This document shows, one piece after another, positions 30,481 to 40,700 of a stretch of DNA of 64,000 nt. The notes under the pieces are model-generated. The model worked only from the letters and a program-made list of their open reading frames with translations, was not told the origin of the DNA and searched no databases. Positions within the stretch are counted from its first letter, which is position 1; each line of letters starts with the position of its first letter. This stretch comes from Terfezia claveryi (taxonomy: Eukaryota; Ascomycota; Pezizomycetes; Pezizales; Pezizaceae), in contig WHUX01000033.1 in NCBI GenBank assembly GCA_015179025.1, positions 310,001 to 374,000 on the forward strand, in the 5' to 3' direction. A program made the position numbers and the translations under genes.

Positions 30481-32886
30481 ATGAATGACATCTCGTGGGC
30501 AACCTGTACTCGCTGCGACGATTTATACCTCCTACGAGCCCGCCGCTGTGCACAACCCTGCTGTCCGGGTGGGTGGTGTCTTCCCTGCACAAGCGAACAC
30601 CATACCCACCACCGACGACGGGACCGGGCCGAGGCTGCAATACAAAATGGAGAGATCCCCCTTGCTATGCCTGTGTGGTATGATCGTGCACCCATGGGGA
30701 TTATACCAACTCCACCAAGGATCCTTTTCGATAATCCAGAGAGAGAGAGCAGTGGTTCGGAACGAAACTCAGGTGATAGTGATACAGAACGCAGCCGGGG
30801 AACCAATTCACAACCAGAGGCCATTACAATCACCCCACGGGACGAGAGGGCGGCGGAGGTTGTTCCCTGGGTCCGGGCTTTATCCTATGGTGATAGACTG
30901 AGGCTGGCGGGATTTACGTCACAGGCGAATCGGGAGAGTTTAGTGATGAGAGAACCTACGTTCCAGTTGCATCTACGACAGACTCTACAAATGAGGCTTA
31001 CAAGTCTAACCCCCGCACATGTTCTCTATCGCCAGCGCGAGATGAGACTCTTTGGAACTTTTGCGTCTGGGCTGCCGGTTGGGCTGGCGGTGTTGTCTGC
31101 AAATGTTATGCGTGTGGCAGCTTTGGGGCGGAGGGAATATATGTTGGACCTAGAGAGGGGATTGGAAGTATGGCATCAAGCCCGTCAAGAGACGATGGAT
31201 TTTATATCTCAGCATGGGAGGGACCATCCGTTTGTGCCGGAATTGATTCAGTGGTTGAGGACCGCGGGGAGTGGGATGTTTGGGCGAGCGTGGGAGATGG
31301 CCCAACTAGACGATCACCCTGCTCCCCTGAGGACATCGAGACACCCAGTTTTAAGAACAGAAATAGAAATGGCGCCTGTACACTCACTTGCAACTGGTCC
31401 TACGTCACCACCCTGCCCTGGGACAATAGATGCGCACGATGTCATGTATTGGGCAAGAATGAATCAGTGGCGAGGGAGTTTGCAGGGCTTCTCCCAAATT
31501 GAGCTGGAGAGAGATCTAATAAGGCGTACCTTCTGGGGGAGACTACATCGACCGGTGAACCACAATGGGAGAAGGAATGCGATTAGTGGACCAAGCGGGA
31601 GGGGTCCCATTCTGACTGGAATGAGTCCAAATCCTCGGATTCAAGAGGCGGGAGTAAATGATAGTCCTTCCTGGGTAGTGGGGGAGAGTGAGGAAGAATC
31701 GACCGATGTTGGCACGGAGACAGAGGAAGGTGCTGGTATTGACAGAAGGGAAGGTGAGGAAGGTTATACTGCAGGAAGTGAGGGGAGTGAAGGAGATTCA
31801 GCCGAGCAGGAAAGCTCGGAAGTAGCCAGCTGTGCTCAACAGGGAGATCAGAGTGAAGGCACGGAAGAAAACCTTGTACGAGTTTTGACAGTCCCCCGCG
31901 TTGTCGACACAGTGGTATCTAGTAATATATCATCAAGAAGTTCTTCTGAACCCCCTGGTAGGAGAACTTATTGCTATCCACTGCGTAATCCAGTCCCCAA
32001 TCTTCGGTTAGAATCTCCTGGAACTTCACCTGAACCAGATGCAGGGCAAATTTCGGGTACGTCAAATGCTTCCGTGCCAGTTTCTTTGGCGATGGTGGGC
32101 CAACCCAGTCGACTTCTTACTGGTGCTCTAGGTTCCTCACAAACAATACAAACCGTTTCCGGAACTCCTCAAGAACTGGATATTATCGATGCGCCAGATA
32201 GTACAGCTATTCCAAGAGGTGCCTCAGAATCGCTTCCAGAAACAGAAACTAACGTCCCCGAAACAAATCTCTGGCGTGCTCCTTCCACACCGAGTCCATT
32301 AATTGGTGCTTCCAGGCTATCTGGTATCCTCTTGCCCCCGGAAACGTCGCGAGGTACTTCCTCACCAAATCCAGATGGCTTCCACTCAACAAGCATTCGA
32401 GGTGTGAATAGAGCTGAGTCAGAGCTGTTTGGTGAAGATCATCCTGACAGAACTTATGCACCAGGCCTGGAACGTGCTTTGCAACTAGAATTTTCTTTAG
32501 CATTTGCAAGCGGTGACTCAGAGTTACTTGAGGAGGCACCTCTCGAAACCAAGCATCGTCGAAGTCCATTAAACACTGGACATCCTACGGCAGCCAATGA
32601 TGCTCGAGAAAGCACGACAACAAGCGGTGACAACGCAAATGCCGAGAGTCAGTCCGGTGACCCTGCATTGGGTGGCGGAAATGTCGTTATGACGCCTCTG
32701 GTAAATTCATCTGATGCACTAACCACGACGAAACAAGATGAGGAAGGCGAACGATGGGAGGATGAGGGTGCCACGGAAACCCTTGAGGTAATGGTTTTGG
32801 CACAAATCATCGAATGGGAAATAGCGGACATGGAGGCTGCCATGCCGAATGCAGTGGTGGTGGGGGGTGATGATGGGATTGAGTAA
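30481..32886 (+). CDS. Intact 801-residue protein of unknown family, Cys/His-rich N terminus
   Basis: Single open frame, no introns needed. Residues 1-50 contain Cys9, 12, 23, 27, 28, 33 and 36 and His40, 41, 43 and 44, spaced like a small zinc-binding module. Residues about 120-370 are a folded-looking region (WVRALSYGDRLRLAGF, LQMRLTSLTPAHVLYRQREM, GLAVLSANVMRVAALGRREY). From about 380 on it is acidic and Ser/Thr/Gly-rich and probably disordered (ESEEESTDVGTETEEG). The C-terminal end (ETLEVMVLAQIIEWEIADME) is helical and acidic. No signal peptide or membrane segment. A TATA palindrome precedes it. It lies between gypsy fragments yet has no stops, unlike everything around it. It could be a lineage-specific gene or a gene carried by an element; I recognise no homologue. 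Confidence 0.7.
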   Translation: MNDISWATCTRCDDLYLLRARRCAQPCCPGGWCLPCTSEHHTHHRRRDRAEAAIQNGEIPLAMPVWYDRAPMGIIPTPPRILFDNPERESSGSERNSGDSDTERSRGTNSQPEAITITPRDERAAEVVPWVRALSYGDRLRLAGFTSQANRESLVMREPTFQLHLRQTLQMRLTSLTPAHVLYRQREMRLFGTFASGLPVGLAVLSANVMRVAALGRREYMLDLERGLEVWHQARQETMDFISQHGRDHPFVPELIQWLRTAGSGMFGRAWEMAQLDDHPAPLRTSRHPVLRTEIEMAPVHSLATGPTSPPCPGTIDAHDVMYWARMNQWRGSLQGFSQIELERDLIRRTFWGRLHRPVNHNGRRNAISGPSGRGPILTGMSPNPRIQEAGVNDSPSWVVGESEEESTDVGTETEEGAGIDRREGEEGYTAGSEGSEGDSAEQESSEVASCAQQGDQSEGTEENLVRVLTVPRVVDTVVSSNISSRSSSEPPGRRTYCYPLRNPVPNLRLESPGTSPEPDAGQISGTSNASVPVSLAMVGQPSRLLTGALGSSQTIQTVSGTPQELDIIDAPDSTAIPRGASESLPETETNVPETNLWRAPSTPSPLIGASRLSGILLPPETSRGTSSPNPDGFHSTSIRGVNRAESELFGEDHPDRTYAPGLERALQLEFSLAFASGDSELLEEAPLETKHRRSPLNTGHPTAANDARESTTTSGDNANAESQSGDPALGGGNVVMTPLVNSSDALTTTKQDEEGERWEDEGATETLEVMVLAQIIEWEIADMEAAMPNAVVVGGDDGIE

Positions 32887-32939
32887 TAGGTAAGCGATGG
32901 TGCTAAGGGGGGGTTGGGTGTGGTGGTGTGAGAAGCGCT

Positions 32940-33842
32940 GATTTGATTAACCCGACGAAAGGCAGGCAAGGATTCGTTACTGGGAAGCCTGGCACCACCT
33001 GGCTGAGTTTGCGAGTAATAATCATACATCAGAGACTACCGGCATGCCCTTTCTTTGCTAACCATGGATATGACCGGACAAGGTAAATTGACTTGGCTAA
33101 GCCTCCTAGGGTGGCATCTCCAGAAGAACGAGGGGCACAACAACTAGCCAATAAATTCAAAGAAATTACGGAACACCTACGAAGCGAGATCTCAAGGGCC
33201 CAGATGATGTATTAGGAACAAGCGCTTTTCTTTCTTTTTTTTTTAGAAAACTCATTACTCCTATTCGGTCCCAGTAAGACGACCATAGGAGCCACCAGGA
33301 AACCCGGGTGGATTCAGGGACAAGGTAAGTTAATCTGCCAGGTCCGACGCTAAATACACCGCAATATATCAGGAACAAGTGGACAAGGAGGGAAAGCCTG
33401 CCCCGGCCTACCAAGTAGGGGATCAAATATGGTTCAACACACCATATCCAATTACTAAGATCATATCCCCATATGCATATGAGATTGGGTTCCCTGCTAG
33501 CGTTAGCTTTCACCGAGTGCAGCATGTTCCCTCCTGGACCCAGCTAGTAATGAATCTGCCAGTACAGCACAATCCGCCCCCGCCCCAAGTAATAGTGGAT
33601 GGGGTGGAGCAAATTGTAGAGGAAATCCTGGATGCAAGGATCTACCGTCGCTGCCTACAGTATCTAATCAGGTTTGTTTGTGATGATCAGACGGAATGGA
33701 AGGCAGCGGAAGAAGTCAATGAGTCGAAGCTGTGGGTCGGTTCCATCAGCGTTAACCTAACAAGCCTGGTCCCCTGGAAACCTACTGGCCATAAAGAGGG
33801 GATAGTGCCACGGCCCACCAAGCTCTTAGAGTTATTCACATG
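32940..33842 (+). pseudogene. Ty3/gypsy integrase C-terminal part with chromodomain
   Basis: Reading across a frameshift near 33045 gives WHHLAEFASNNHTSETTGMP and FANHGYDR, the end of the integrase core; then PEERGAQQLANKFKEITEHL, AYQVGDQIWFNT (GPY/F-like region) and, at about 33600-33780, EEILDARIYRRCLQYLIRF followed by TEWKAAEEVN, a chromodomain. A stop (TAG) and a 143-bp SINE-like insertion (33223-33365) break the frame. The rest of the element is missing. Confidence 0.75.
33214..33379 (-). mobile_element. SINE-like insertion in the gypsy fragment, with target duplication
   Basis: TATTAGGAACAAG ends at 33222 and TATCAGGAACAAG ends at 33379, one mismatch in 13. Between them is a 5'-shortened copy: on the minus strand GTATTTAGCGTCGGACC, CTGGCAGATTAACTT, GAATCCACCCGGGTTTCC, CTTACTGGGACCGAATAGGA and an A-rich tail. 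The host frame is known, so the insertion is certain. Confidence 0.85.
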
Positions 33843-33913
33843 AATGTAGGGAATCACGGCATCACCAGCAAAGTTAAATATGCGGTAAGACATATATAGC
33901 GTATGCGATCATT

Positions 33914-34300
33914 TTTTTTTATTTTTTTTTAATACTTATTACAACTATGCTGCCCCGTTAGGAGGACCATGAGGAGCCACCCGGAAACCCGGGTGGATTC
34001 AGGGACCAGGCAAGTTAATCCGCCAGGTCCGATGCTAAATACATAGAGTGGGATCTAGGTCCCGTGCTGTCACTAACGGACTGTATCCGATAGCCCCAGC
34101 GGGGGTTTGACCCCAGAGAGAAGGGAGGAATTCGTGAAAAGGACTCGTGAAAAAGAACTAATAAAGGAAGACCCGTGAAACTCATGAACGAAAACCGGGA
34201 GAAATGAGGCACACTAAACTAGTAAAAACTAAACTGGCAACAAAAGTGAACTCGTGAAAAAAAGATAAACCGTGAGAACTTAGGTGAGCTCCCAGGGGGT
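33914..34300 (-). mobile_element. SINE-like copy, long form
   Basis: T-run at 33914, then GCTGCCCCGTTAGGAGGACC, CATGAGGAGCCACCCGG, GCAAGTTAATCCGCCAGG, AATACA, the GTCCCGTGCTGTCACTAACG block and a region with repeats of ACTCGTGAAAAAG. It carries the empty site matching the micro-insertion at 20029. It interrupts the gypsy 3' end repeat. No clean duplication found. Confidence 0.65.
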
Positions 34301-34474
34301 CTTTGTGTCGTGGAGATACGCCCGAAAACGTTCTCCGAGGTTGAGTGCTATGATATGAATGTATGTAAGTAGCATGTAATTCTCTAAATCTAACGTAGCC
34401 AGAATATGACCTTATATGGTCTTTCCTATAACTTGTTCTCCTTTTAGTTATTAAAGCTCCGGTATGTATATAGG

Positions 34475-34570
34475 CGCTGGACCTGGCAGATTAACTTGGA
34501 TCCACCGCGGGTTTCCAGGCGGCTCCTCGTGGTCCCCTTACTGGGATCGAAAAGGAGTAAATAAAATCTA
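34475..34570 (+). mobile_element. SINE-like copy, 5'-truncated
   Basis: GGACCTGGCAGATTAACTTG, GGATCCACCGCGGGTTTCC, GGCGGCTCCTCGTGGTCCCC, TTACTGGGATCG and GGAGTAAATAAAA follow the family consensus. The tail is short. Confidence 0.6.
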
Positions 34571-34574
34571 TATG

Positions 34575-35050
34575 GTCATGCCAAGCCTCGTTCTATCTAA
34601 TCTAGGTAATCGTCATAACAATGCATGAATGGAGCTCAATGTTAGTCGGCTTGCGTGTAGAGTTTTCGGTGTGCTTGTGTCTTGTATTTTGTTTTGTGTG
34701 GTGTTTGGGGGGGAGCGGGAGAATGCAAGTATTTGTATTAGCATACTTATCTACACAAACGAACAGCCAGCGCATTCCATGCGCAAGCTTCAGGCGATTA
34801 TCTATCCACCTCGACGGTCGCTCCCTGCCCCTGTAATTAGGTATGGGAGAAGATATGCCCAGAAAAGAAAAGTGCAAAATAATAAGAACACTTCCTCATA
34901 TATACACCAAACATACAACTTCACGCCGGTAAGATCGAACGAAAATTCGCAGCCAACAATAGCAACTTATGCAACGCTCTCTTCATACAACCAAACTCGA
35001 GCACTCTCGTCTTAGGTTATTTCAACTTGAATATCACTAATGAATTTCCG
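34575..35050. other. No supported gene
   Basis: Short overlapping open frames on both strands without recognisable protein features. Confidence 0.4.
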
Positions 35051-35054
35051 TTAT

Positions 35055-35235
35055 TTTTTTGGAAGTCTATACGTCTTTGTGATAGCGAACTATCAATGAA
35101 GGCTATGAGACGGCTCCGTTCCATCCCCTTAAAAGGCTCGGTACATCCACGGAACAACGAACTGTTTGATCGCCCTGCCTTCCGAACCAACGAGATCTAT
35201 ACTCCAGAAATAGCCCCTCCTCTGCAGCCGCGCCC
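35055..35235 (-). mobile_element. 5'-truncated LINE copy (3' UTR only)
   Basis: GAAGTCTATACGTCTTTGTG, GGCTATGAGACGGCTCCGTT, CTCGGTACATCCACGGAACA and CCTTCCGAACCAACGAGAT match the 3' UTR of the full-length LINE (50964-51100) and of the copy at 42860-43000. The poly-A end, read on the minus strand, is at about 35055. Confidence 0.7.
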
Positions 35236-35284
35236 CTACCGGCCCTACCCCGAATCTAAAACTCAACATCCCCGGCCACGCCCC

Positions 35285-35430
35285 TAATGGCCCCTCCTCC
35301 TTTTTGAATTCAGTACTCGTGTGCGCAACCTAAGGGGGTCGCATGACGAGCCACCCGGAAGCCTGGTTGGATTCAAGGCTAACTTCCTTGCACTACAACT
35401 TGGCCAAGTGGCCCACAATGTTGGCCCAAT
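35285..35430 (-). repeat. Divergent SINE-like copy (subfamily of 7480-7640)
   Basis: CTTTTTGAATTCAGTACTCG, CGCAACCTAAGGGGGTCGCA, GAGCCACCCGGAAGCCTGG, GATTCAAGGC and GGCCAAGTGGCCCACAATG. Shares the downstream GTTGGCCCA block with 7600-7620. Confidence 0.6.
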
Positions 35431-35799
35431 ACCGTTTTTTTTATGTAAAAACAAAACCCACACCAGTACAATCCCACCAAAAATATGAAAAAACACAGGT
35501 GATACATTAACCGCAATCACAATGACTGGACTCAAGCTTTTCTTCGCCCACTTCCCAACCTACCTCCCAATATGCTTCCCATCCCAGTTTCCCGACTTTA
35601 GCTAACTGAATCTGCATAGAGGCCCTTTGTATTATCCACTCGTCAAACCCTGTTGACGGTATCTTTAATGGAACTGGTGATGCTGTTCATGTGGTAACAT
35701 TTTTCGCAACACGGGCCTAATCATATCTGGGTCTGTAGAAGAAGCGTCTACCAACCACAAGTAATTGATCTCCTCCGCTGATAACCAGTTCCAAAATAT

Positions 35800-36998
35800 T
35801 AAACTCACTACTCTCATGCGGTCCCAGTAAGGGACCATGAGGAGCCACCCGGAAACCCCGATGCTGGACGTGGATCAGTGGAAGCCTTCCTCACTACTAG
35901 CTTCGGCTCTAATGTCGTCGTCGTTGCGGGTTGAATTTCCCGCCCTTCCACTTCTGCTTTTGCTTTTGCTACCTGTTCCGCCTTCTCTGGCACAATCGGT
36001 AGCTCATCATCCAACTTGTGGCTTGTCTCAACCGCACCGGGGTTGGTGCAGCTAGTGTCCTTAGTCGCGGGGCCAGCTGAGGTCCGCTTGATATTTCCTT
36101 CCGAGGCCTTTTCTCCTCACCAATATCCACAGTAGGCAGGACGTCATCGAACTCGTTGTTTTCCACCGCGCCCAAGTTGGCACAGTTAGTGCGTTTGACG
36201 TCTCCAGCCATTAGTTTCACCATTTCAACCCCATTGGTCCTTTTGGCTTTTCGAGTCACGGAACGAAGGATAGTACGGGCGGCTGCCACAACCGGCACGT
36301 GTATTTTCTCAGGCAATGCCGGTGAGTTCACTTGTACGTTCTCCAGCTTATGTTGGCATATATGGTCACCATCACTAGTGGCATCCAAAATTGTAACATC
36401 CCCCTGTGCTGATAGTTGGTGATCTAGGATTGTGCCGTGGGGCATACCTGGCTTCTTGATATGATTCCTGGTAGTGGTCAAAGGCATTGATCATCTCCAC
36501 ATCGCCGTCAAGGTCATCAGTGTTGCAGGCGTTGTTGTACATAGGGGGGAAGCACCAGCTGGGCTCCTGTATCGATGTCGCCTGGTCATTGTGGGGTGCG
36601 TATGGAGTGGACCAGGTGTGATCCATGGTTGTAGGCAAATCGTCGTCGTCAATCTCCATCTCGATTGGGAGGAAGTAACGAGGGTCAGAAATTGCACTTG
36701 GAGTTTGCCATGCTTCCGTGATGGGCTTTCTCGGTTGAAACGTTCTCTTCTCGTTCCTGGGGCGCCTTTGGACTCTCGAGGATTTGGACGAAGTTGTGGA
36801 GAGTTTGATGATTTGGGGAGTGCTTTTTATTTGGTGGGATAATAGACCAGTAATCGGCTTCTTGTGCAGGGTGTGTAGGACCGTGTTGGTTGAGGCCTTC
36901 TTCTTATGTGACTTCTTTTGGAGGTTGTTGGAGAGGATCACTTCCCATACATCTTGCTCCGTCTTGATAGATCGGTACCAGTAGCAGATGGACGGCAT
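35800..36998 (-). CDS. Acidic protein with DDLP motifs (member 1), exon structure unclear
   Basis: The start MPSICYWYRSIKTEQDVWEV at 36998 has a CACAATG context. A 207-codon frame to 36375 includes a basic Ser-rich region and MEIDDDDLPTTMD. A second frame (36487-35969) continues with LDATSDGDHICQHKLENVQV and NNEFDDVLPTVDIGEEK, and a third (36014 down to about 35860) with DDELPIVPEKAEQVAKA. The frames overlap, so one or two introns or frameshifts join them; I could not fix the splice sites. The 3' end runs into a SINE-like fragment at 35815-35865, which probably cut off the original end. MEI[D]-acidic-DDxLP motifs are shared with the gene at 40701-42168. Function unknown. Confidence 0.45.
35813..35866 (-). 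repeat. SINE-like fragment at the 3' end of the DDLP gene
   Basis: CTCATGCGGTCCCAGTAAGG, GACCATGAGGAGCCACCCGG and AAACCC match the family; the rest is absent. It lies inside the reading frame that ends member 1. Confidence 0.6.
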
Positions 36999-36999
36999 T

Positions 37000-37460
37000 G
37001 TGGCAGGAGGGTTATTGAGGTCAATGTGTGACAGTTTAATACGAGTACTGAGTTGTTAAAAAATAAAAGTAAAGGCTTGGGATGAGTTTTGGGGAAGAGT
37101 GGCGGAAGGTGAGGTTTGCTCTCTATGGTGTAGATTGAAAGGGAGACTTTATACCAGCGTACGGTCAGGGCAAGTGCGGGGTAGTGTACGTTATCTTGCA
37201 AACCCCAATAGGCGAGATAGGAGTGGGGACAGAAGAAAGATAGAGGCCGAACCACAAAATTGGAGTGGCTCTGCCCTGCCTTGAGCTCCAACGCTCTAAC
37301 TATGGCCCATGCAGATAAGGCCTATCTGGTTGCACGGGCTCTAGTCTGGTTATAAGGTGCTTTACGTCAGTCCCTGATTCACTCCCAACGCTGATCGATG
37401 CCTATGTCAAATCTGGGCGTCGAGTTATTCATCCCTATCTGGGCCTCGCCTCTTCCTTGA
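37000..37460. other. No supported gene; possible old micro-insertions
   Basis: Upstream region of DDLP member 1. TATCTGGTTGCAC (37322) and TAGTCTGGTT (37343) lie between two copies of ATAAGG, perhaps a degraded compound micro-insertion. Confidence 0.4.
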
Positions 37461-37485
37461 TCTCATATTCTGGTTGGCACTCTCA
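37461..37485 (-). mobile_element. Possible micro-insertion, 15 bp, short duplication
   Basis: TCTCA on each side of TATTCTGGTTGGCAC. The duplication is only 5 bp, so this one is weak. Confidence 0.4.
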
Positions 37486-37654
37486 CAACAGCTTAATTAG
37501 TCTAGTTAATGGCTGATTGAAGCGTCTGCTTTGAACCTGTATTTCCTCATCCGGGATCGCGCTGCCAATCATCTTATTCAGTATCGAACAAGCCTAGCCT
37601 CCTTACCACTACAAAAACGCAATCTAGTCTATATAACGCAATATCACTTCCAAC

Positions 37655-37770
37655 GTACGAATCCACCCGGGTTTCCGCGTGGCTCCTCACTGTCCCCTTA
37701 CTGGGACCGAATGTATTTTATTTAAAAAAAAAATAAAAAAAAAACCTCCCACGTACGTATGTCAGGGAGA
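37655..37770 (+). mobile_element. SINE-like copy, strongly 5'-truncated
   Basis: Starts at AATCCACCCGGGTTTCCGC, continues GTGGCTCCTCACTGTCCCCT and TACTGGGACCGAATGTA and ends in an A-rich tail. ACGTACG flanks both ends (37654-37660 and 37762-37768), consistent with a short target duplication. Confidence 0.65.
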
Positions 37771-37999
37771 AGAGGATGCGCGAGGGAAGCAAGGCGGGTA
37801 TGGCGTACAGCGCAACAAAAGCATAAACTCAGTGGTCCGCGGCAAGCTGCTTCTGCAAGTTTAATATATTGTAAGGGAATATTCATCCATTCTGACTCAA
37901 CATTGCTAATGCTAAGGCTGTTTAAGATTTGAATATGAAATTCACCGCTGCAGCTCTCGTGTCGATTTAAGGGTCCATATAGAGTTAATAAAGCATTGC

Positions 38000-38049
38000 A
38001 ATCAGGGTTAGTCTGGTTGGCACAACGCCCCTCGTAGAGGAATCAGGGT
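38000..38049 (-). mobile_element. Micro-insertion, 32 bp, with 9-bp duplication
   Basis: AATCAGGGT at 38000-38008 and 38041-38049 flank TAGTCTGGTTGGCACAACG followed by CCCCTCGTAGAGG. The hairpin CCTC/GAGG is at the variable end. Confidence 0.92.
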
Positions 38050-38069
38050 GTGCTTTCTGGAAAAGACGG

Positions 38070-38472
38070 CAATAGAGTCTTTTTTTTTTTTTTTTTTTTT
38101 TTATTTAAAAAAACTAGTTACTACCTATGCGGCCCCGTTAGGGGGCCATGAGGAGCCACCCGGAAACCTGGGTGGATTGAAGGGAAGGGCAAGTTAATCT
38201 GCCAAACCCGCGCGGAATAAATACAAGACAAGACCCGGGAGAACTAAATGGAAACTGACTGATAAAGAGACTCGTGATGGATAGGACTAAGAAGAATAGA
38301 ACCTGTGAACTGTAGGACTGATCCGACCAGGAAAGAACTGATAAAGAGACTCGTGAACTAAAATCTGACCAGGGACGAACTGATAAAGAGACTCATGAGC
38401 TAAGAAGAACACTGTGAACTGACGAATTTAACGTGACTGGGGGAGAACCGATTGTGACTATCAATAGAGTCT
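38070..38472 (-). mobile_element. Full-length SINE-like element, 381 bp, with 11-bp target duplication
   Basis: CAATAGAGTCT at 38070-38080 and 38462-38472. On the minus strand the element runs from 38461 to 38081: a 5' region with repeats of AGTCTCTTTATCAGTTC, then CGCGCGGGTTTGGCAGATTA, CACCCAGGTTTCCGGGTGGC, CTCCTCATGGCCCCCTAACG, GGGCCGCATAG and a tail of about 30 T/A. Confidence 0.85.
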
Positions 38473-39990
38473 GTAATCATCTGTCATGACGATTGATCAC
38501 TAATATCTAAGCTGAGAAGGCCACCAACAGCAAAAGTCACCATCTGATGTTGTTGCTTATAGCGCTGAACAATTCGTTCGCGGGTCTAGGCTATATTGCT
38601 TCAAATCGTATTTAAGAACTGTTACAACTTGGTAGATTGGGATCTTGAATATTACATTCAGAATCTTCTATATCAAATACCACGTAGTTCCCTGGCGGCC
38701 CAGAATATGGCAACAGTTTACATCACCGCAGTTATACCGGATTTTCCAACCCGGGGCTGATCTCAGCCATCAATACAGCTGGATAAACGAAACTAAACTG
38801 AGATTAAACTGAACTTAATCCAATAAAGTCCGCCACTGTTCTGCTCCAACCTCTCTATCAATCTCTAGCAGTGTGTTCCCTTTCTACCCCCTCCTATCAG
38901 GTATACCATATGGATATCGAGCTTGTTGGGAGGAGTATGTGGCCTGGTTGAAAGTCTCTCTCTTACTGGATCTTGAACCCTATGAAGGTATCTTCTTCAT
39001 CATCATGATTGGGTGGGGCTTGCGTATGTCGTTGTCATTAACTGTTGTTTGCTCTTGACGCTGGGATCCTTGCTATCTTCATATCTGAGGCTATGAAGCT
39101 AAATGACTGCATGAATGGAGATTTTGCGATGTGTGAGCGTGAAATAAAGTGGAACTTCGTTGAGCCAGATCTGAAAGCGGTGGGCAATCTCAGCATTAAT
39201 CGCCATGCATAAATGATTCATAGAAATAGGTAGCACCGCATCGAGTCTCCCAGAGCCCACCCTCCTATATACCGAATCAACTACTTACTTATGCATCCCT
39301 ATCTTTGATAGGTGAAAACTATTTTTGTTAGTTTTCCTATGGTATAGCAGCTATGCCTTTCTTGCATAGCATAAGTATAGTAGAACCCCCTTCCGGGTAT
39401 TCCCGTGGTAACAATACATTAAATGCGCTAATCGCTGGAGTCCAAGACTGCTACCTTACATAGGAATGGGTAGGTTCAGGGTATCCATTAAATATCGGAT
39501 TATGCCTAATCAAATCAGGAACGAACATAGGCAGACAGGCATAGAATCAGTATCTATCACCAAGGATATGGCTAGTTATATCCTACACCTGCGGAATCTC
39601 TCTATTTCTTTCTGTCTGCCTCCATAACCATAAAACTCCCACAGTGAATCCTCATTATCTATCCTTCAGCTGTGCCAATCCACCGCTACTAATCAATTTT
39701 ACTCAAGCACTCCACTCCCACCCAAGACTAGCAACCCTGCAACAACCAACAGCAACTAACAACCAGCATCTAGCACAAAACTTCGCGAAAGAAAAGTAGG
39801 AAATGTCCTTCTAGTGCTCTAGCCTGGGGTATCGTGAGACATTTGTCTTCAGACACAGTCCCGCCCCGCAATACCACGTTATTTGGTGATGTTGCTGAAA
39901 ACGAATAGGAAAAGCGATATAGCCTTATTTATGGTGGGGCTGACTTGAGGCGCAACGCCTGGGACGGGACTGCTTCTAGAGTCATGCTTT
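38473..39990. other. No supported gene
   Basis: About 1.5 kb without a protein-like frame. No tRNA-like fold or repeat family recognised. Confidence 0.4.
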
Positions 39991-39992
39991 GC

Positions 39993-40450
39993 TCACCTTT
40001 CATCCTGCTCCGAAGAAAAAAAAAGAGTGTACCCGTTTTTTCGAGTTTCTTTGTAATATCCCATATTCGTGCCCAAGTTGGTTACGCTGCTGCCTTTGGC
40101 CACAGTGGGGAGGCTGTTGAGCCCCATCAATTCTGTCATGACCGTGTTAGGAGCAACGACAGACCAATCATTGTTTACAACCATTAACTTAAATATGTCC
40201 AAGGACGAAGGCATGAAATTTGTATCGACTACGAGAATCGTGAAGTTTGGTCGAAATGCTCGCCGAGCAGAGACCCCTGCGGCTGGACTCATACTTCATT
40301 TCTTCACCCTCATGGTTTCCTCGCATTTTAGTTGAGTCTTGAGCTCACGCTGCTTCAATTTTAACACGCGGAGGTGCTGAAAATCGTCAGATCGTTGGAG
40401 ATCTTCGAAGTCGCCTAAGTCTTCTTCTGTTTTGTCGGAGATATACTCAG
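39993..40450 (-). pseudogene. PIN-domain (EST1/SMG6-like) gene fragment
   Basis: The minus-strand frame reads DLGDFEDLQRSDDFQHLRVL, a stop near 40295, then RPNFTILVVDTNFMPSSLDI, FKLMVVNNDWSVVAPNTVMT and ELMGLNSLP. VVDTN..LSSLDIF..LV....W.VV.P..V.TEL.GL is the start of the PIN nuclease domain of fungal EST1/SMG6-like and related proteins. It covers the first acidic Asp and the TEL Glu only; the rest of the domain is missing and the frame is broken, so this is a relic. Confidence 0.6.
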
Positions 40451-40700
40451 TCGCTGTTATCTCAGTTGTCTTACACTGTTACACATAGGAAGGCCGCCCG
40501 TTTAAACAACTGCCAAGCAATGGACTCCATTTTCTGGTGCCTTGGCCGCCGCATCACGCTCTTGACCCTCTACTCTCGCTCAATCACAGCACCAACCTGA
40601 TCACACACATTTACCTATCCAACCCTATCCAACACACGAAAGCCCCCAGACCAGACCATATACATCTATTCAAATTGATCTCGAGCCTCCTTTCTCAAAC

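Noticed and set aside
30485..31502. Alternative plus-strand frames within the 801-codon gene
   Set aside because: Shorter and overlapping; the 801-codon frame is far longer and has a promoter-like region.
30286..33913. The direct repeats around the 801-codon gene as LTRs of one element
   Set aside because: The repeated segment includes the last codons of the gypsy polyprotein, so it is an internal 3' segment present twice, not a terminal repeat; no TG...CA ends or primer-binding site seen.
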